This document shows positions 1-9,900 of a DNA stretch of 64,000 nucleotides, piece by piece (position 1 is the first letter of the stretch; each line of letters starts with the position of its first letter). The DNA is taken from assembly GCF_002192415.1 (NCBI RefSeq), contig NZ_CP021780.1, positions 5,146,001-5,210,000 on the forward strand. Reading direction: 5' to 3'. This DNA is from Paenibacillus donghaensis. Its GTDB lineage: Bacteria > Bacillota > Bacilli > Paenibacillales > Paenibacillaceae. A program made the translations under genes and the position numbers. The notes beneath the pieces were generated by a model. The model was not told where the DNA came from, ran no database searches, and saw only the letters and a program-made list of their open reading frames with translations.

Positions 1-382
1 TGATCGCTGCGTAAGGCAGCACCTTCACCAGACCAGCTTCACGCGCCTTCTCCTTCACCAGCTGTACGACTTCCGCGCTGTCCGTGACCGGGCGGGTGTT
101 CGGCATGCAGGCGATGGTGGTGAAGCCGCCCTTCGCTGCCGAACGGCTGCCTGTTTCGATCGTTTCCTTATGCTCGAAGCCCGGCTCCCGTAGATGCACA
201 TGCATATCGATCAGCCCCGGAATCAGCAGCTTGCCTTCGGCTTCAATGATTTCAGCCTCTCCAGCCGTCTCCTGATTTCCGTCGATCAGCGCGGTAATCA
301 CGCCCTTTTCCACAACGATATGTTTACGCTCCAGCACGCCTTGCTCGTTCAACACGCTCGCGTTTCTGATAATCACGGTCAT
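1..382 (-). CDS. pyrC: Dihydroorotase, N-terminal part (cut by window edge)
   Basis: The first ~127 residues of a class I dihydroorotase are visible, starting at an ATG at 382 ([15 protein letters not shown]). The enzyme closes N-carbamoyl-aspartate to dihydroorotate, step three of pyrimidine synthesis. The zinc-binding HxH block is clear ([12 protein letters not shown]), followed by the family segment [18 protein letters not shown] and MPNTRP. It lies about 100 bp downstream of pyrB in the same direction, as in other Bacillales pyr operons, with an A+T-rich gap between. The C-terminal part lies outside the window. Control is presumably shared with pyrRB through the PyrR attenuator. Confidence 0.93.
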   Translation of the reverse strand, partial: MTVIIRNASVLNEQGVLERKHIVVEKGVITALIDGNQETAGEAEIIEAEGKLLIPGLIDMHVHLREPGFEHKETIETGSRSAAKGGFTTIACMPNTRPVTDSAEVVQLVKEKAREAGLVKVLPYAAI

Positions 383-484
383 AACTCTCCTTTTACCGGC
401 AGGCCGCAGCCGCCAGCTCTTTGATTATTATATAATAAAAATTCATCTTTGTGTATATTTATTAATACATTTATGTCAGCTATT

Positions 485-1393
485 TCAGAGGAGCGCCCGT
501 TCAATCACGGCCATCCGTACCGGCACCCCGTTCGCCATCTGCGGGAAGATCAGCGATTGGCTGCTCTCTACGACCGCATCGTCAATCTCCACATTACGGT
601 TCACCGGAGCCGGGTGCATAATGATGGTGTGTTTGTCCAGCTTGGAGGCGCGTTCCTCAGTCAATCCGTATTGTCTGCGGTAATCCTCGGCTGATTGCAG
701 CATGTCCGAAGCATGCCGTTCCAGCTGCACGCGCAGCATCATAACCACATCCGCCTTCAGCGCTTCTTCTATGGATACATACGGCGCATAGGCTGCAAGC
801 TCCGACGCTCTCATATTCTCCGGAGCGCAGAACTGCACCTGCGCTCCCAGCTTGGTTAAGGCCCACAGGTTGGAGCGGGCCACCCGGCTATGCATAATAT
901 CCCCAATGATCGACACCTTAAGCCCCTTCAGTTCGCCAAAAGCCTGCTTCATCGTATACAGGTCAAGCAGCGCTTGTGTCGGGTGCTCATTGTTCCCATC
1001 GCCCGCGTTGATCAGCGGGATCGACACCTTCTCGGCCAGCTGCTGCAGCACGCCTGCAGGCTTCAGCCGGATCACCCCTGCATCGATTCCCATCGATTCC
1101 AGCGTGCGTACCGTGTCGTAGATGGACTCCCCTTTCTCCACACTCGATGCGGCGGAGGTGAAGTTCAGCACCTGGGCACCCAGCCGTTTCTCGGCCATCT
1201 CGAAGGAGAAGCGTGTCCGCGTGCTGTTCTCAAAAAACATGTTGGAGATAAAATGGGCCTCCAGCACCGGAGTCAGCTTCTCCTTCTGGTTGTCCCAGTA
1301 AGCCGTCCGGTTCAGCAATTGGCTGATCTCTGAGGCGTCCAGATCTTTAAGTCCCAGCAGACTACGCTGCTTCACCTGGGTTGCTGTCATCAT
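485..1393 (-). CDS. pyrB: Aspartate carbamoyltransferase catalytic subunit
   Basis: Condenses carbamoyl phosphate with aspartate in the committed step of pyrimidine synthesis. 302 residues, normal for PyrB. Carbamoyl-phosphate loop STRTRFSFE at residues 57-65, then HPTQALLDLYT, GDIMHSRVARSN and HPAPVNRN in the expected order. The open frame extends further upstream, but the MM start at 1393/1390 is preferred: GGGAGG sits ~9 nt upstream and the ATG lies just past the pyrR stop codon (TAA CATGATG). No regulatory chain gene (pyrI) is present. Second gene of the pyrR-pyrB-pyrC operon; the uracil permease gene found between pyrR and pyrB in B. subtilis is absent. Confidence 0.96.
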   Translation of the reverse strand: MMTATQVKQRSLLGLKDLDASEISQLLNRTAYWDNQKEKLTPVLEAHFISNMFFENSTRTRFSFEMAEKRLGAQVLNFTSAASSVEKGESIYDTVRTLESMGIDAGVIRLKPAGVLQQLAEKVSIPLINAGDGNNEHPTQALLDLYTMKQAFGELKGLKVSIIGDIMHSRVARSNLWALTKLGAQVQFCAPENMRASELAAYAPYVSIEEALKADVVMMLRVQLERHASDMLQSAEDYRRQYGLTEERASKLDKHTIIMHPAPVNRNVEIDDAVVESSQSLIFPQMANGVPVRMAVIERALL

Positions 1394-1394
1394 G

Positions 1395-1985
<591 letters not shown>

Positions 1986-2025
1986 TCAGCCTCCAGCTTG
2001 TACGCCATTTCATGTTCCCGGGAAA

Positions 2026-2059
2026 CCAAAAACTCCTTGCCCAAAACAGGCAAGGAGTG
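2026..2059 (-). terminator. pyr operon attenuator terminator
   Basis: Reading the minus strand, a 10-bp perfect stem (ACTCCTTGCC / GGCAAGGAGT, arms 2049-2058 and 2032-2041) with a 7-nt loop is followed by TTTTTGG. It sits between the PyrR-binding loop and pyrR, the position of the attenuator in PyrR-regulated leaders. Confidence 0.85.
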
Positions 2060-2200
2060 AAATCCGCAGATTCATAAGAGGACAACTCCGCGCGCAGAAA
2101 AAGACCACCCGCATTGCTGCGGATTTCTTCCTAAGTCGCGAACCTCGATTCACGTTACCTTGCCAGCCTCACGGGACTGAATTAAAGGCGCTATTCATTT
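2060..2200 (-). promoter_or_regulatory. pyr leader with PyrR RNA-binding loop
   Basis: The minus strand contains AGTCCCGTGAGGCT at 2165-2178, which fits the conserved PyrR-binding loop (ARUCCNGNGAGGYU). It lies about 30 nt downstream of the promoter and ~110 nt before the attenuator terminator. By established PyrR biology, UMP-bound PyrR on this loop releases the terminator hairpin. Only one such loop is seen here, because there is no pyrR-pyrP or pyrP-pyrB intergenic region to hold the second and third attenuators of B. subtilis. Confidence 0.85.
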
Positions 2201-2206
2201 AAAAGA

Positions 2207-2235
2207 AGTATGACAGAACTCGTAACGTGTGTCAA
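2207..2235 (-). promoter_or_regulatory. Sigma-A promoter of pyrRBC
   Basis: Minus strand TTGACA (2230-2235) is exactly consensus, followed by 17 nt and CATACT (2207-2212). It lies directly upstream of the PyrR leader. Confidence 0.8.
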
Positions 2236-2290
2236 CTCTGTTAACCTATTTAGGCGAACCTTGTCCTTTTTTAAGTTATTCAACTCATTC

Positions 2291-2322
2291 CACAAAAAAG
2301 CCTACCGGCAACGGTAGGCTTT
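2291..2322 (-). terminator. Terminator after the aminotransferase gene
   Basis: Minus strand stem AGCCTACCG / CGGTAGGCT (2312-2320 and 2299-2307) with a 4-nt loop and TTTTTTG tail, starting ~20 bp after the stop codon at 2341. It separates the aminotransferase from the pyr promoter. Confidence 0.88.
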
Positions 2323-2340
2323 ACTTAGCTATTCAATATA

Positions 2341-3594
2341 TTAAAATTCAAATTCAACGTCGCTAAGACGCCGCTGAATTTCGGAAATCACTCGTTTCTC
2401 TTCCTCTTCGCCTGAGGCGATGAAGGTCACGGAGAAACGCACAAACGGGCCGGCATCATCCCAAGGCACGGTGGAGATCAGTTTCTCGCGGATCAGGAAC
2501 TGCGAGAAATCCTCGCCGGACTCGAAGCGGCGGCCGCCTTTGACTCCTTTGGGTGCAGCTACGTAGAGGAAGAAGGAGCCTTTAGGCTTCTCCGCCTTGA
2601 AGCCCAGAGCGTTCAGGGCATCTACCAGCATGTTGTGGCGGCGGGAATACTTGGCAGCAATCGCTTCGGTAATCTCGGGATGCGCCAGGCCATAGGCAGC
2701 AGCCTTCTGGATTGCGATGAACTGACCGGAGTCATTGTTGTCCTTCACATCGCTGAACGCCTTCACTACCAGCGGATTGCCGGCTACGAAGCCAATTCTC
2801 CAGCCGGTCATGTTATAGGACTTCGAGAGGGAGTGCAGCTCCACGCCCACATCCTTCGCACCCGGCACCGAAAGGAAGCTGAGCGGCTTCACACCGTCAT
2901 AAGTCAAGGCAGCATAAGGAGCGTCATGAATGACAACAACATTATATTTCTTGGCCCAGGCTACCACTTCGGCGAAGAACTCAGGAGTAGCACTTGCACC
3001 TGTAGGATTGTTGGGATAGTTCAGATACAACAGCTTGGCCTTGGCAGCCACCTCAGCTGGAATGGAATTCAGGTCCGGCAGGAAGTTGTTCTCTTTCTTC
3101 AGTTCCACCGCATGGACTTGTCCACCCAGATATTTGGTATGGGTGCCCAGCACCGGGTAACCCGGCACAGTCATGATTGTAATGTCGCCCGGGTTGATGA
3201 ACGCGGATGGCAGCATGGCCAGCGCTGGCTTCGAACCGATCGAGTGGACGATTTCATTGACCGGATCAATGCCATCCACACGAAAGACTTCCTTCAGGTA
3301 AGCAGCTGCTGCAGCCTTGAACTCGGGGATTCCGTTGTCGGAATAGCCGCGGTTCTCTTCCTTGGCCGCTTCTTCCGCCAGCTTAGCTACGATACCCTCG
3401 TCAGCCATCTCATCCGGCTCACCTACGCCCATGTCGATCAGCTCGATGTCAGGGAAATCCTGCTTCGCAGAGGCTTTGGCACGTTTGATCTTCTCGAATT
3501 TATAGATGGCGGTATCCTTGCCATAGTTAGCCCCGCCAATACGCTCGGCAAAGTTCGTCTGAATAAAGGTCTCTTGATATTGTTCAATACTCAT
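2341..3594 (-). CDS. dapL: Class I/II aminotransferase, LL-diaminopimelate aminotransferase type
   Basis: 417-residue PLP aminotransferase. Aspartate-family blocks: GVGEPDE (57-62), YSDNGIPEFK, NYPNNPTG (192-199), HDAPYAALTYDG, and the PLP lysine K258 in SLSKSYNMTGWRIG, where MTGWR is typical of the LL-DAP aminotransferase group. DapL converts tetrahydrodipicolinate directly to LL-DAP, the peptidoglycan and lysine precursor. The substrate is inferred from similarity only; other family members act on aromatic or branched substrates. It stands alone between rluD and the pyr promoter with its own terminator, a place where B. subtilis has no gene. Confidence 0.72.
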   Translation of the reverse strand: MSIEQYQETFIQTNFAERIGGANYGKDTAIYKFEKIKRAKASAKQDFPDIELIDMGVGEPDEMADEGIVAKLAEEAAKEENRGYSDNGIPEFKAAAAAYLKEVFRVDGIDPVNEIVHSIGSKPALAMLPSAFINPGDITIMTVPGYPVLGTHTKYLGGQVHAVELKKENNFLPDLNSIPAEVAAKAKLLYLNYPNNPTGASATPEFFAEVVAWAKKYNVVVIHDAPYAALTYDGVKPLSFLSVPGAKDVGVELHSLSKSYNMTGWRIGFVAGNPLVVKAFSDVKDNNDSGQFIAIQKAAAYGLAHPEITEAIAAKYSRRHNMLVDALNALGFKAEKPKGSFFLYVAAPKGVKGGRRFESGEDFSQFLIREKLISTVPWDDAGPFVRFSVTFIASGEEEEKRVISEIQRRLSDVEFEF

Positions 3595-3710
3595 AAGGTT
3601 GTTCTCATCTCCTGGCTTGTAATGGTAGAGCAGACTGTTCTGTCCTCTGTATCTAAATATGACGCAAAGCTGCCTCCAAAACCATGGATTTATCCTCCAC
3701 AGATTTGTAC

Positions 3711-4673
3711 TTATCTGCTGCGGAGATTGAACAGTACTTCTTCCAAATCCGTCGGCAGCGGCACACTGAACTCCTTGTATTCCCCCGTAGAAGGGTGGAC
3801 GAAGCCCAGCACAGCCGCATGCAACGCCTGGCCGGTAATGACGGCACTTTTGCTGCGTCCATAGATCGGATCACCCAGCAGCGGATGGCCGATGAATTTC
3901 ATATGTACGCGGATCTGGTGCGTACGTCCAGTCTCCAGCTGCAGCTCCACTAGGGTGCAATCACCGAAACGCTCCAGCACCTTGAAGTGAGTGATTGATT
4001 TCTTGCTGTTCTTCTGGGTTACCGTATACATCTTGCGGTCATGGGCATCCCTGCCAATTGGCGCATCGACCGTCCCCTGATCATGGGTTAGATTGCCCTG
4101 AACCACGGCAATATAGCGCCGGGTAACACTGTGCTCCTTAAGCTGTGCGGATAAAGAAGCATGTGCAGCGTCATTCTTGGCGGCCATAATCAGCCCTGAG
4201 GTATCCTTGTCGATCCGGTGCACAATGCCCGGGCGGATCTCACCGCTGATGCCGGACAGATCCTTGCAGTGATACATCAGCGCATTCACCAGTGTACCCG
4301 AAGGATGTCCCACCGCCGGATGCACAACCATACCGCGCGGCTTGTTGACCACGATCAGATCACTGTCTTCATATACAACCTCAAGCGGAATATCCTCCGC
4401 AATCAAATCGGTTACCTCCGGCTCTGGGACGATTACTGTCACCACATCACCTTCGAAAAGCTTGTAATTGGCTTTGACCGGCCCGCCGTTCACAGTTACA
4501 TGGCCGTCTGTGATCCATAGCTGCACCTGGGAGCGGGAAATATCCTCTTCCCAAGCCTCGGTGATATATTTATCGATCCGCTCCCGGCTGTTCTCGCCGG
4601 AAACCGTCCACTCGGTGACGTCTCTCTCTTCCCCGTAAGCAGCTTCAGCCTGCTGATTGACGTCTTTGGTCAA
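3711..4673 (-). CDS. rluD: RluA/RluD-family large-subunit rRNA pseudouridine synthase
   Basis: Pseudouridine synthase of 320 residues: N-terminal S4 RNA-binding domain (about 25-85: SRERIDKYITEAW, ISRSQVQLWITDGHVTVNG) then the catalytic domain with HRIDKDTSGL, catalytic Asp D155. B. subtilis YlyB is the positional counterpart (lspA-ylyB-pyr). Starts with TTG at 4673, 2 nt after the lspA stop; AAGGG lies upstream and no in-frame ATG exists near the N-terminus. The exact rRNA target (23S 1911/1915/1917 in E. coli RluD) is assumed, not shown. Confidence 0.9.
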   Translation of the reverse strand: MTKDVNQQAEAAYGEERDVTEWTVSGENSRERIDKYITEAWEEDISRSQVQLWITDGHVTVNGGPVKANYKLFEGDVVTVIVPEPEVTDLIAEDIPLEVVYEDSDLIVVNKPRGMVVHPAVGHPSGTLVNALMYHCKDLSGISGEIRPGIVHRIDKDTSGLIMAAKNDAAHASLSAQLKEHSVTRRYIAVVQGNLTHDQGTVDAPIGRDAHDRKMYTVTQKNSKKSITHFKVLERFGDCTLVELQLETGRTHQIRVHMKFIGHPLLGDPIYGRSKSAVITGQALHAAVLGFVHPSTGEYKEFSVPLPTDLEEVLFNLRSR

Positions 4674-4675
4674 AT

Positions 4676-5179
4676 CTATTCATTCCCTTCTTTAACTTCC
4701 TTAACTTCGCTTACTTCCGTGATTTCTTCACCAGACTTCAGGTCACGCAGGGAATCCAGAATAATCAGGCCAACCCCGATCACGATGCAGGAATCCGCCA
4801 CATTAAAGATTGGAAAGGTGTAGCTGCCGAAATTGAACATCAGGAAGTCGACGACTTCTCCGTTCAGAATCCGGTCCAGGAAGTTGCCGACGGCTCCGCC
4901 GAGCACAAGTCCAAGCGCGGTAGGCAGCAATCTGCGGGTAGCTCTGGCCTTATTCAGATACCAGACGATCCCCACGACCACAATAATCGTTACCATAATA
5001 AAAAACCACTGCTGCCCTTCCAGAATGCCAAATGCGGCTCCGCTGTTCCGGTGAGAGGTAATCAGGAAAAAGTCTCCGATCACCGGAATTTGTTCTCCCA
5101 GCTCAAGACGTGTGGCAATGATATACTTTGTTCCCTGGTCAATCAAAAAAACGATGAGAGCTAACAGATAATACACCAC
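4676..5179 (-). CDS. lspA: Lipoprotein signal peptidase (signal peptidase II)
   Basis: Membrane aspartyl protease that cleaves lipoprotein signal peptides after diacylglyceryl transfer. Family blocks GNFLDR, VVDF and FNVADS carry the conserved aspartates; four hydrophobic spans are visible. The frame is open up to a TTG at 5224, but I place the start at GTG 5179 (MVYYLLALIVFLIDQ, as in other LspA proteins), with GGAG 11 nt upstream; the candidate promoter's expected transcription start is only ~14 nt from the TTG. The C-terminus carries an acidic tail rich in EVSEVKEVKEG. Cotranscribed with rluD, gap 2 nt. Confidence 0.92.
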   Translation of the reverse strand: MVYYLLALIVFLIDQGTKYIIATRLELGEQIPVIGDFFLITSHRNSGAAFGILEGQQWFFIMVTIIVVVGIVWYLNKARATRRLLPTALGLVLGGAVGNFLDRILNGEVVDFLMFNFGSYTFPIFNVADSCIVIGVGLIILDSLRDLKSGEEITEVSEVKEVKEGNE

Positions 5180-5245
5180 AGAAGTTGTCACTCCGTTCTT
5201 ATATTTCCCGCAAACAGCGGTCAAATACTGAATAAAGACTTGTCT

Positions 5246-5275
5246 ATTGTAGCACAGCGTTCAAGAACCCGTCTA
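5246..5275 (-). promoter_or_regulatory. Candidate promoter of lspA-rluD
   Basis: Minus strand TAGACG (5270-5275), 18 nt, TACAAT (5246-5251). The -10 is good, the -35 matches TTGACA at four of six positions. Confidence 0.45.
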
Positions 5276-5393
5276 TTGGTGGAGACTAGGCGCAGCGCAG
5301 CCTCTGGACACTATTTTCCAGCGCTAAAAACCTCCCGCTTCGGCCAATCTAACAAAGAACCCAAGCCAAGCATTCTGAAAGGAGCCCTCTTCT

Positions 5394-6137
5394 ATGACCC
5401 ACCTGACCGCCCGGCAGCTATCCGAGCTGCGGGCTAGCCTAGAACAGCAGCAATTGGATATCCAGCACAGGCTTAGCGACAATGAGCATTACGGTCTGCA
5501 GGATTCAATGCGCGATGCAACCGGCGAGCTCTCAGAACTGGACAATCATCCGGGCGATGCCGCAACAGAGCTGTACCACCGTTCGATGGACATTTCCCTG
5601 CTGGAGCGCGATGAGCATGAGCTGGACAATATTGAAGCGGCGCTTGCCGCGATGGACAATGGAAGCTACGGAACCTGCCATGCCTGCGGGGAAGCGATTC
5701 CCTCGGAACGTCTGACCGCCCTCCCGTCTACCCTGTACTGCAAGGAACATGCACCTAGACAAAGCGCACCGTTCACCCGCCCTGTGGAGGAGGAATTCCT
5801 ATCGCCGCCTTTTGGACGCACCAGTCTGGATGAACGTGATGACCAGAACGGATTCGACGGAGAGGATGCCTGGCAGATTGTCGAGAGCTGGGGCAACTCT
5901 GATTCACCAGCCATGGCCGAAGGCAACAACATCGACTCCTATAACGACATGGAGATTGAAGCCCACGAAACGGAAGGTTTCGTGGAGCCGTGGGAGAACT
6001 TCATCGCCACTGACATTGCTGGAAACCACGTGACCATCGTCAAAGGCAGCAGCTACCGCCATTATCTGGACAGCGAGGAAGGCAGCTACCTGCTCGATCC
6101 GCACAGTAAGAAGAAACGGCTTAGCCGTCCTCTGTAA
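5394..6137 (+). CDS. yteA: YteA-family TraR/DksA-type zinc finger protein
   Basis: 247 residues, the length of B. subtilis YteA. N-terminal coiled-coil helices (about 5-88: LSELRASLEQQQLDIQ, ERDEHELDNIEAALAAMDNGSYGTC) lead to a DksA-like finger with ligands C95, C98, C116 and H119 (C-x2-C-x17-C-x2-H). The acidic C-terminal half is the YteA-specific region. The family is tied to sporulation. The place between ileS and lspA is that of ylyA in B. subtilis, also a DksA relative, but the gene here is reversed relative to its neighbours. Good ribosome site AAAGGAG before the ATG. The last codons and stop lie inside a repeated hairpin sequence. Confidence 0.85.
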   Translation: MTHLTARQLSELRASLEQQQLDIQHRLSDNEHYGLQDSMRDATGELSELDNHPGDAATELYHRSMDISLLERDEHELDNIEAALAAMDNGSYGTCHACGEAIPSERLTALPSTLYCKEHAPRQSAPFTRPVEEEFLSPPFGRTSLDERDDQNGFDGEDAWQIVESWGNSDSPAMAEGNNIDSYNDMEIEAHETEGFVEPWENFIATDIAGNHVTIVKGSSYRHYLDSEEGSYLLDPHSKKKRLSRPL

Positions 6138-6160
6138 GAGGCAGCATCCGCTTCAAAGAA
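6126..6160 (+). repeat. Dispersed hairpin repeat overlapping the yteA 3' end
   Basis: The sequence CCGTCCTCTGTAAGAGGC followed by AGCATCCGCTTC is nearly the same as CCGTCCTCTGTAAGAGGC followed by GGTATCCGTTTC at 18.99-19.03 kb. It contains the small palindrome CCTCT-GTA-AGAGG. The yteA stop codon TAA is inside it. Confidence 0.6.
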
Positions 6161-6306
6161 CGGCAATAACCCTACGGCGCTCTATGCCGGTGGCCTGCTT
6201 TTACTGCCTGTTGCCTGGCAAGCTCACCTCATCTGCCGGTCATGCGGGAGATTTTCTCAAGCTCATGGTGGAGCCACTCTCGCCTAATACATTCTTATTC
6301 TACATG

Positions 6307-6354
6307 CAGAAACGGATGTCGTCCCTACCTGGGCGGTTCAGCCGTTTCTTTTTG
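6307..6354 (+). terminator. Terminator-like hairpin downstream of yteA
   Basis: Arms AGAAACGG (6308-6315) and CCGTTTCT (6342-6349) followed by TTTTTG on the plus strand. The core (GCAGAAACGGATG ... GCCGTTTCT) also occurs in the structured repeat at 53.3 kb. Confidence 0.55.
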
Positions 6355-6370
6355 CTGCCTCAGCATCCGT

Positions 6371-6757
6371 TCAGAAAGTCTTAAGCTCCAACTGATGCTG
6401 TACAATACGGACAATGTCGGCAATATAATCCCCGATAATCGGCAGATTCAGCGCACCCAACACCTGCAGCACATAAATAATGGTGGCCGCAAAAAAAGTA
6501 AAGCCCAGCGCAATTCCCAGTCCCCGCGCCATCCCGGAGACAATATTCAGCCAGATCAGCCGCCACGGGGAGCGCAGCAGCTCTGTGTATTCGGCAATTC
6601 TTGCCTTCTCCATCTGCTGTGCCAGGCCTCTTGTAAGCCTATATACCGCATTCAGCTTGTCGTCCGTTGAGGTCATTTCCTCCGCCATTGGTTCTTTCAC
6701 CGGTATAGCTGTATCCGCCTGCTTCTTTCTTCTCAAGACCTGCGCTGCTCCCTCCAT
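6371..6757 (-). CDS. DUF5665-type small membrane protein
   Basis: 128 residues of unknown function. After a charged N-terminus (RRKKQ, acidic stretch ~20-32) comes the block LTRGLAQQMEKARIAEYTELLRSP, then two adjacent hydrophobic segments (about 68-105) and a soluble tail PIIGDYIADIVRIVQ. This pattern fits the DUF5665 family of Bacillales/Clostridia. It lies alone between the ileS terminator and the yteA terminator, so it is probably transcribed by itself. No catalytic motif is seen. Confidence 0.65.
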   Translation of the reverse strand: MEGAAQVLRRKKQADTAIPVKEPMAEEMTSTDDKLNAVYRLTRGLAQQMEKARIAEYTELLRSPWRLIWLNIVSGMARGLGIALGFTFFAATIIYVLQVLGALNLPIIGDYIADIVRIVQHQLELKTF

Positions 6758-6777
6758 ACGCCCTCACTGCTGTCCAA

Positions 6778-6833
6778 AACGAAACAAGCCCGGCCAAGAA
6801 GAGCGCACTCTCCTTGACACGGGGCTTGTCATT
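6778..6833 (-). terminator. ileS terminator
   Basis: Minus strand: ACAAGCCC ... GGGCTTGT arms enclosing a second stem (CAAGGAGAG / CTCTTCTTGG type), then TTTCGTTTTG. Located ~150 bp after the ileS stop. Confidence 0.8.
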
Positions 6834-6980
6834 TTGCGCCGAAATATAAGGGACTATATTTCCCGCATAAACAAAAAGAATCTTCCGTTTACACTTATGA
6901 CGCTTGATGTGTATTCAAACCGATATCAGGTTTGGATACACATCCTAGTATGCGCCATTTAGGAGCTGGCAATACCTGCC

Positions 6981-9900
6981 TTAGCTGCCGATATGAATTC
7001 CGACTGTTCTGCCGCCGGCATCCACCGTCTCAAATGGAAGCTCTCCGCCGAAATCAATGGTGGTTACCAGCACATTCTCCCGCAGCACATGTTCAAAAGC
7101 AGTTGCCGCCGCCTGAAGCTCCCTGTCCACCTGCAGCGTAAGCGCGATTCGCTTGTCGATTGGCAGATCCAGACGCTTGCGGTAATCCTGCACCGCGCGC
7201 ACAATTTCGCGTACCCAGCCTTCCTGCTCCAGCTCTGGTGTGATCTCCGTGTTCAGTGCTACGGTCAGCCCATAGCCGGAAGCCGAAGCGAACCCGGACT
7301 TGGCCTGCTTCTCTACCAGCAGCTCCTCGGCCGTGATCAGCAGCTCTTCACCTTCTGGTGACACCACGGCGATTTCGCCATCCTGCACCACCTTGCGGGT
7401 GGCCGAGCTGTCCAGTGCTTTCAGGAAGCCTTGGAGGAAGCCGACGCTTTTGCCGTATTTTTTGCCTGCAACCTTAAGGTTCAGCTTCAACGTGAAGTCA
7501 ATAAATCCGCTGTCGCTGGTCTCCAGCACAATCTGCTTGATGTTGATCTCATCCTTGATGATCTCCTCATAATCCGCCACAGCGAAGCTGCGATCCATCG
7601 AAACGATCAGCTCGGACAACGGCTGACGGGTCTTGATGCCTGTCTCGTTGCGCACATTGCGCGCAAGTTCCACGATCTGCCGTGCACTTTCCATATCTTG
7701 CTCCAGCGCTGCATCGATCAGACTCTCGTCTGCTGCCGGATAATCGGCCAGATGCACACTTTCGCCGCCGCCCAGGTTAGTGTAGATATCCTCGGACAAC
7801 ATCGGCGTGAACGGCGCCATGATTCTGGCAGTAGTCAGCAGCACATGGGTCAGCGTGCGGTACGCATCCAGCTTCTCTTCACCAAGTCCACTGCCCCAGA
7901 ACCGGTCGCGTGAACGGCGGATGTACCAGTTGCTCAGCTCATCGATGAAATTCTCAATCGCTTTGGACGAGTTAACGAAGTCATTTACAGCCAGTCCCTT
8001 ATCCACAACCTGAATCACACTGTTCAGACGCGAGAGTATCCAGCGGTCCAGCTTGTGTTCAGACAGCTTGAATGGATGCTCAGCCGGGTCATAGCCGTCG
8101 ATCCCTGCATACAGCGTCAGGAAGGCATGGGTATTGACCAGCGTATCGACAACTTTGGATTTCGTCTCTCCCACCAATCCGCGTGAGAACCGTTTGTTAT
8201 TCCACGGCGCGCTGTCCGCCAGAATCGCCCAGCGGAAAGCATCTGTGCCATAGTCATTCATGATCTCCCATGGGTCAATGACATTGCCCTTGGATTTGGA
8301 CATCTTCTGGCCGTTCTCATCGAGGATATGGCCGTGGGCAATCACTGCTTTGTAAGGTGCTAACCCTTTGAACAGGGTGGATACCGCCAGCAGACTGTAG
8401 AACCAGCCACGTGTCTGGTCGATCCCTTCACAGATCATATCCGCCGGATACTGGTCGCTCAGCTTATCCTCATTCTCGAACGGATAGTGGCTCTGGGCAA
8501 AAGGCATCGAACCGCTGTCGAACCAGACGTCGATCACTTCTGAGGTGCGGATCATTTCTGCGCCTTCGCTGAACGGGCTGCGCAGCTTGATGGCATCCAC
8601 AAACGGCTTGTGCAGCTCGATGTCCTCGGGAACGTCTCCAATAGCCATCGATCTCAGCTCGGCGATGCTGTGCGGGGCAAATTCCTTGCCTGTAGCCTGG
8701 CAGACCCAAACATTCAGCGGCGTGCCCCAGTAGCGGTTGCGGCTGATATTCCAGTCCACCAGCTCGTCAAGGAATTTGCCGAAACGTCCGGCCCGCACAT
8801 GATCCGGGTACCAGTCCACGCTGTTATTGTTGGCAATCAGCTGATCCTTGATCGCTGTTGTGTTGATGAACCAGCTGTCTGTTGCATAATACAGCAGCGG
8901 TGTATCGCAGCGCCAGCAGAACGGATAGCTGTGCTCGTATTTCTCCTTGCTGAACAGCAGGCCTTTTTCGGACAAGGCTTTGACGATATCCAGGTCGCAA
9001 TCCTTCACGAAACGTCCGGCAAAATCAGTGACCACCTCTGTATATTTACCTGAGCCGTCCACCACATTAACGAAGCTGATTCCGTTCTCACGACAGGTCT
9101 TGTAGTCATCCTCGCCATACGCAGGAGCCATATGCACGATCCCTGTACCACTGGAATCCGTAACAAACGATGCGCCCACAATAACATTGCTTTTCTCCGC
9201 CTGGATGTAGCTAAATGGAGAAGCATAGGTCTGGCCGATAAATTCGGCTCCCTTGTGGGAGGACAACACGGTATGCTCGCCCTTCACAACCTCATTCACC
9301 AGATTCTTGGCCAGGATGTAGACTTCATCGCCCTGCTCTACCCGCACATAATCCATCTCCGGGTTCATCGCCAACGCCATATGACCCGGAAGCGTCCAAG
9401 GCGTTGTCGTCCAGGCCAGCACATAGTCACCGCTGTCATCCAGCTTGAACTTGGCCGTAGCAGTAAGATCCTTGACCGTCTTGTAGCCCTGGGCCACCTC
9501 ATGCGAGCTTAGCGTGGTCTGGCAGCTCGGGCAATACGGGCTGACGCGGTGTCCGCGGTACAGCAGTCCCTTCTCATGTACCGTTGCCAGAATGTTCCAC
9601 ACACTCTCGATATAACTGTTATCCAGCGTAACGTAAGGATTATCCAGATCGGTCCAGTAGCCGATGCCTTCCGTGAACTCACGCCACTGCTTCTCATAGC
9701 CGAACACGCTGTCCTTGCATTCCTGAATAAACTTCTCGACGCCATACTCTTCAATCTCCTGCTTGCCGGAGATGCCAAGCTTCTTCTGCACACCCAGCTC
9801 TACCGGCAGTCCGTGCGTATCCCAGCCTGCTTTGCGGACTACGCGGAAGCCCTTCATCGTCTGGTAGCGGCCGATGAAATCCTTGATGACGCGTCCCAGC

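Noticed and set aside
2635..3864. 409-codon plus-strand frame opposite the aminotransferase gene
   Set aside because: Antisense shadow of a clear PLP aminotransferase; no recognisable domain or ribosome site.
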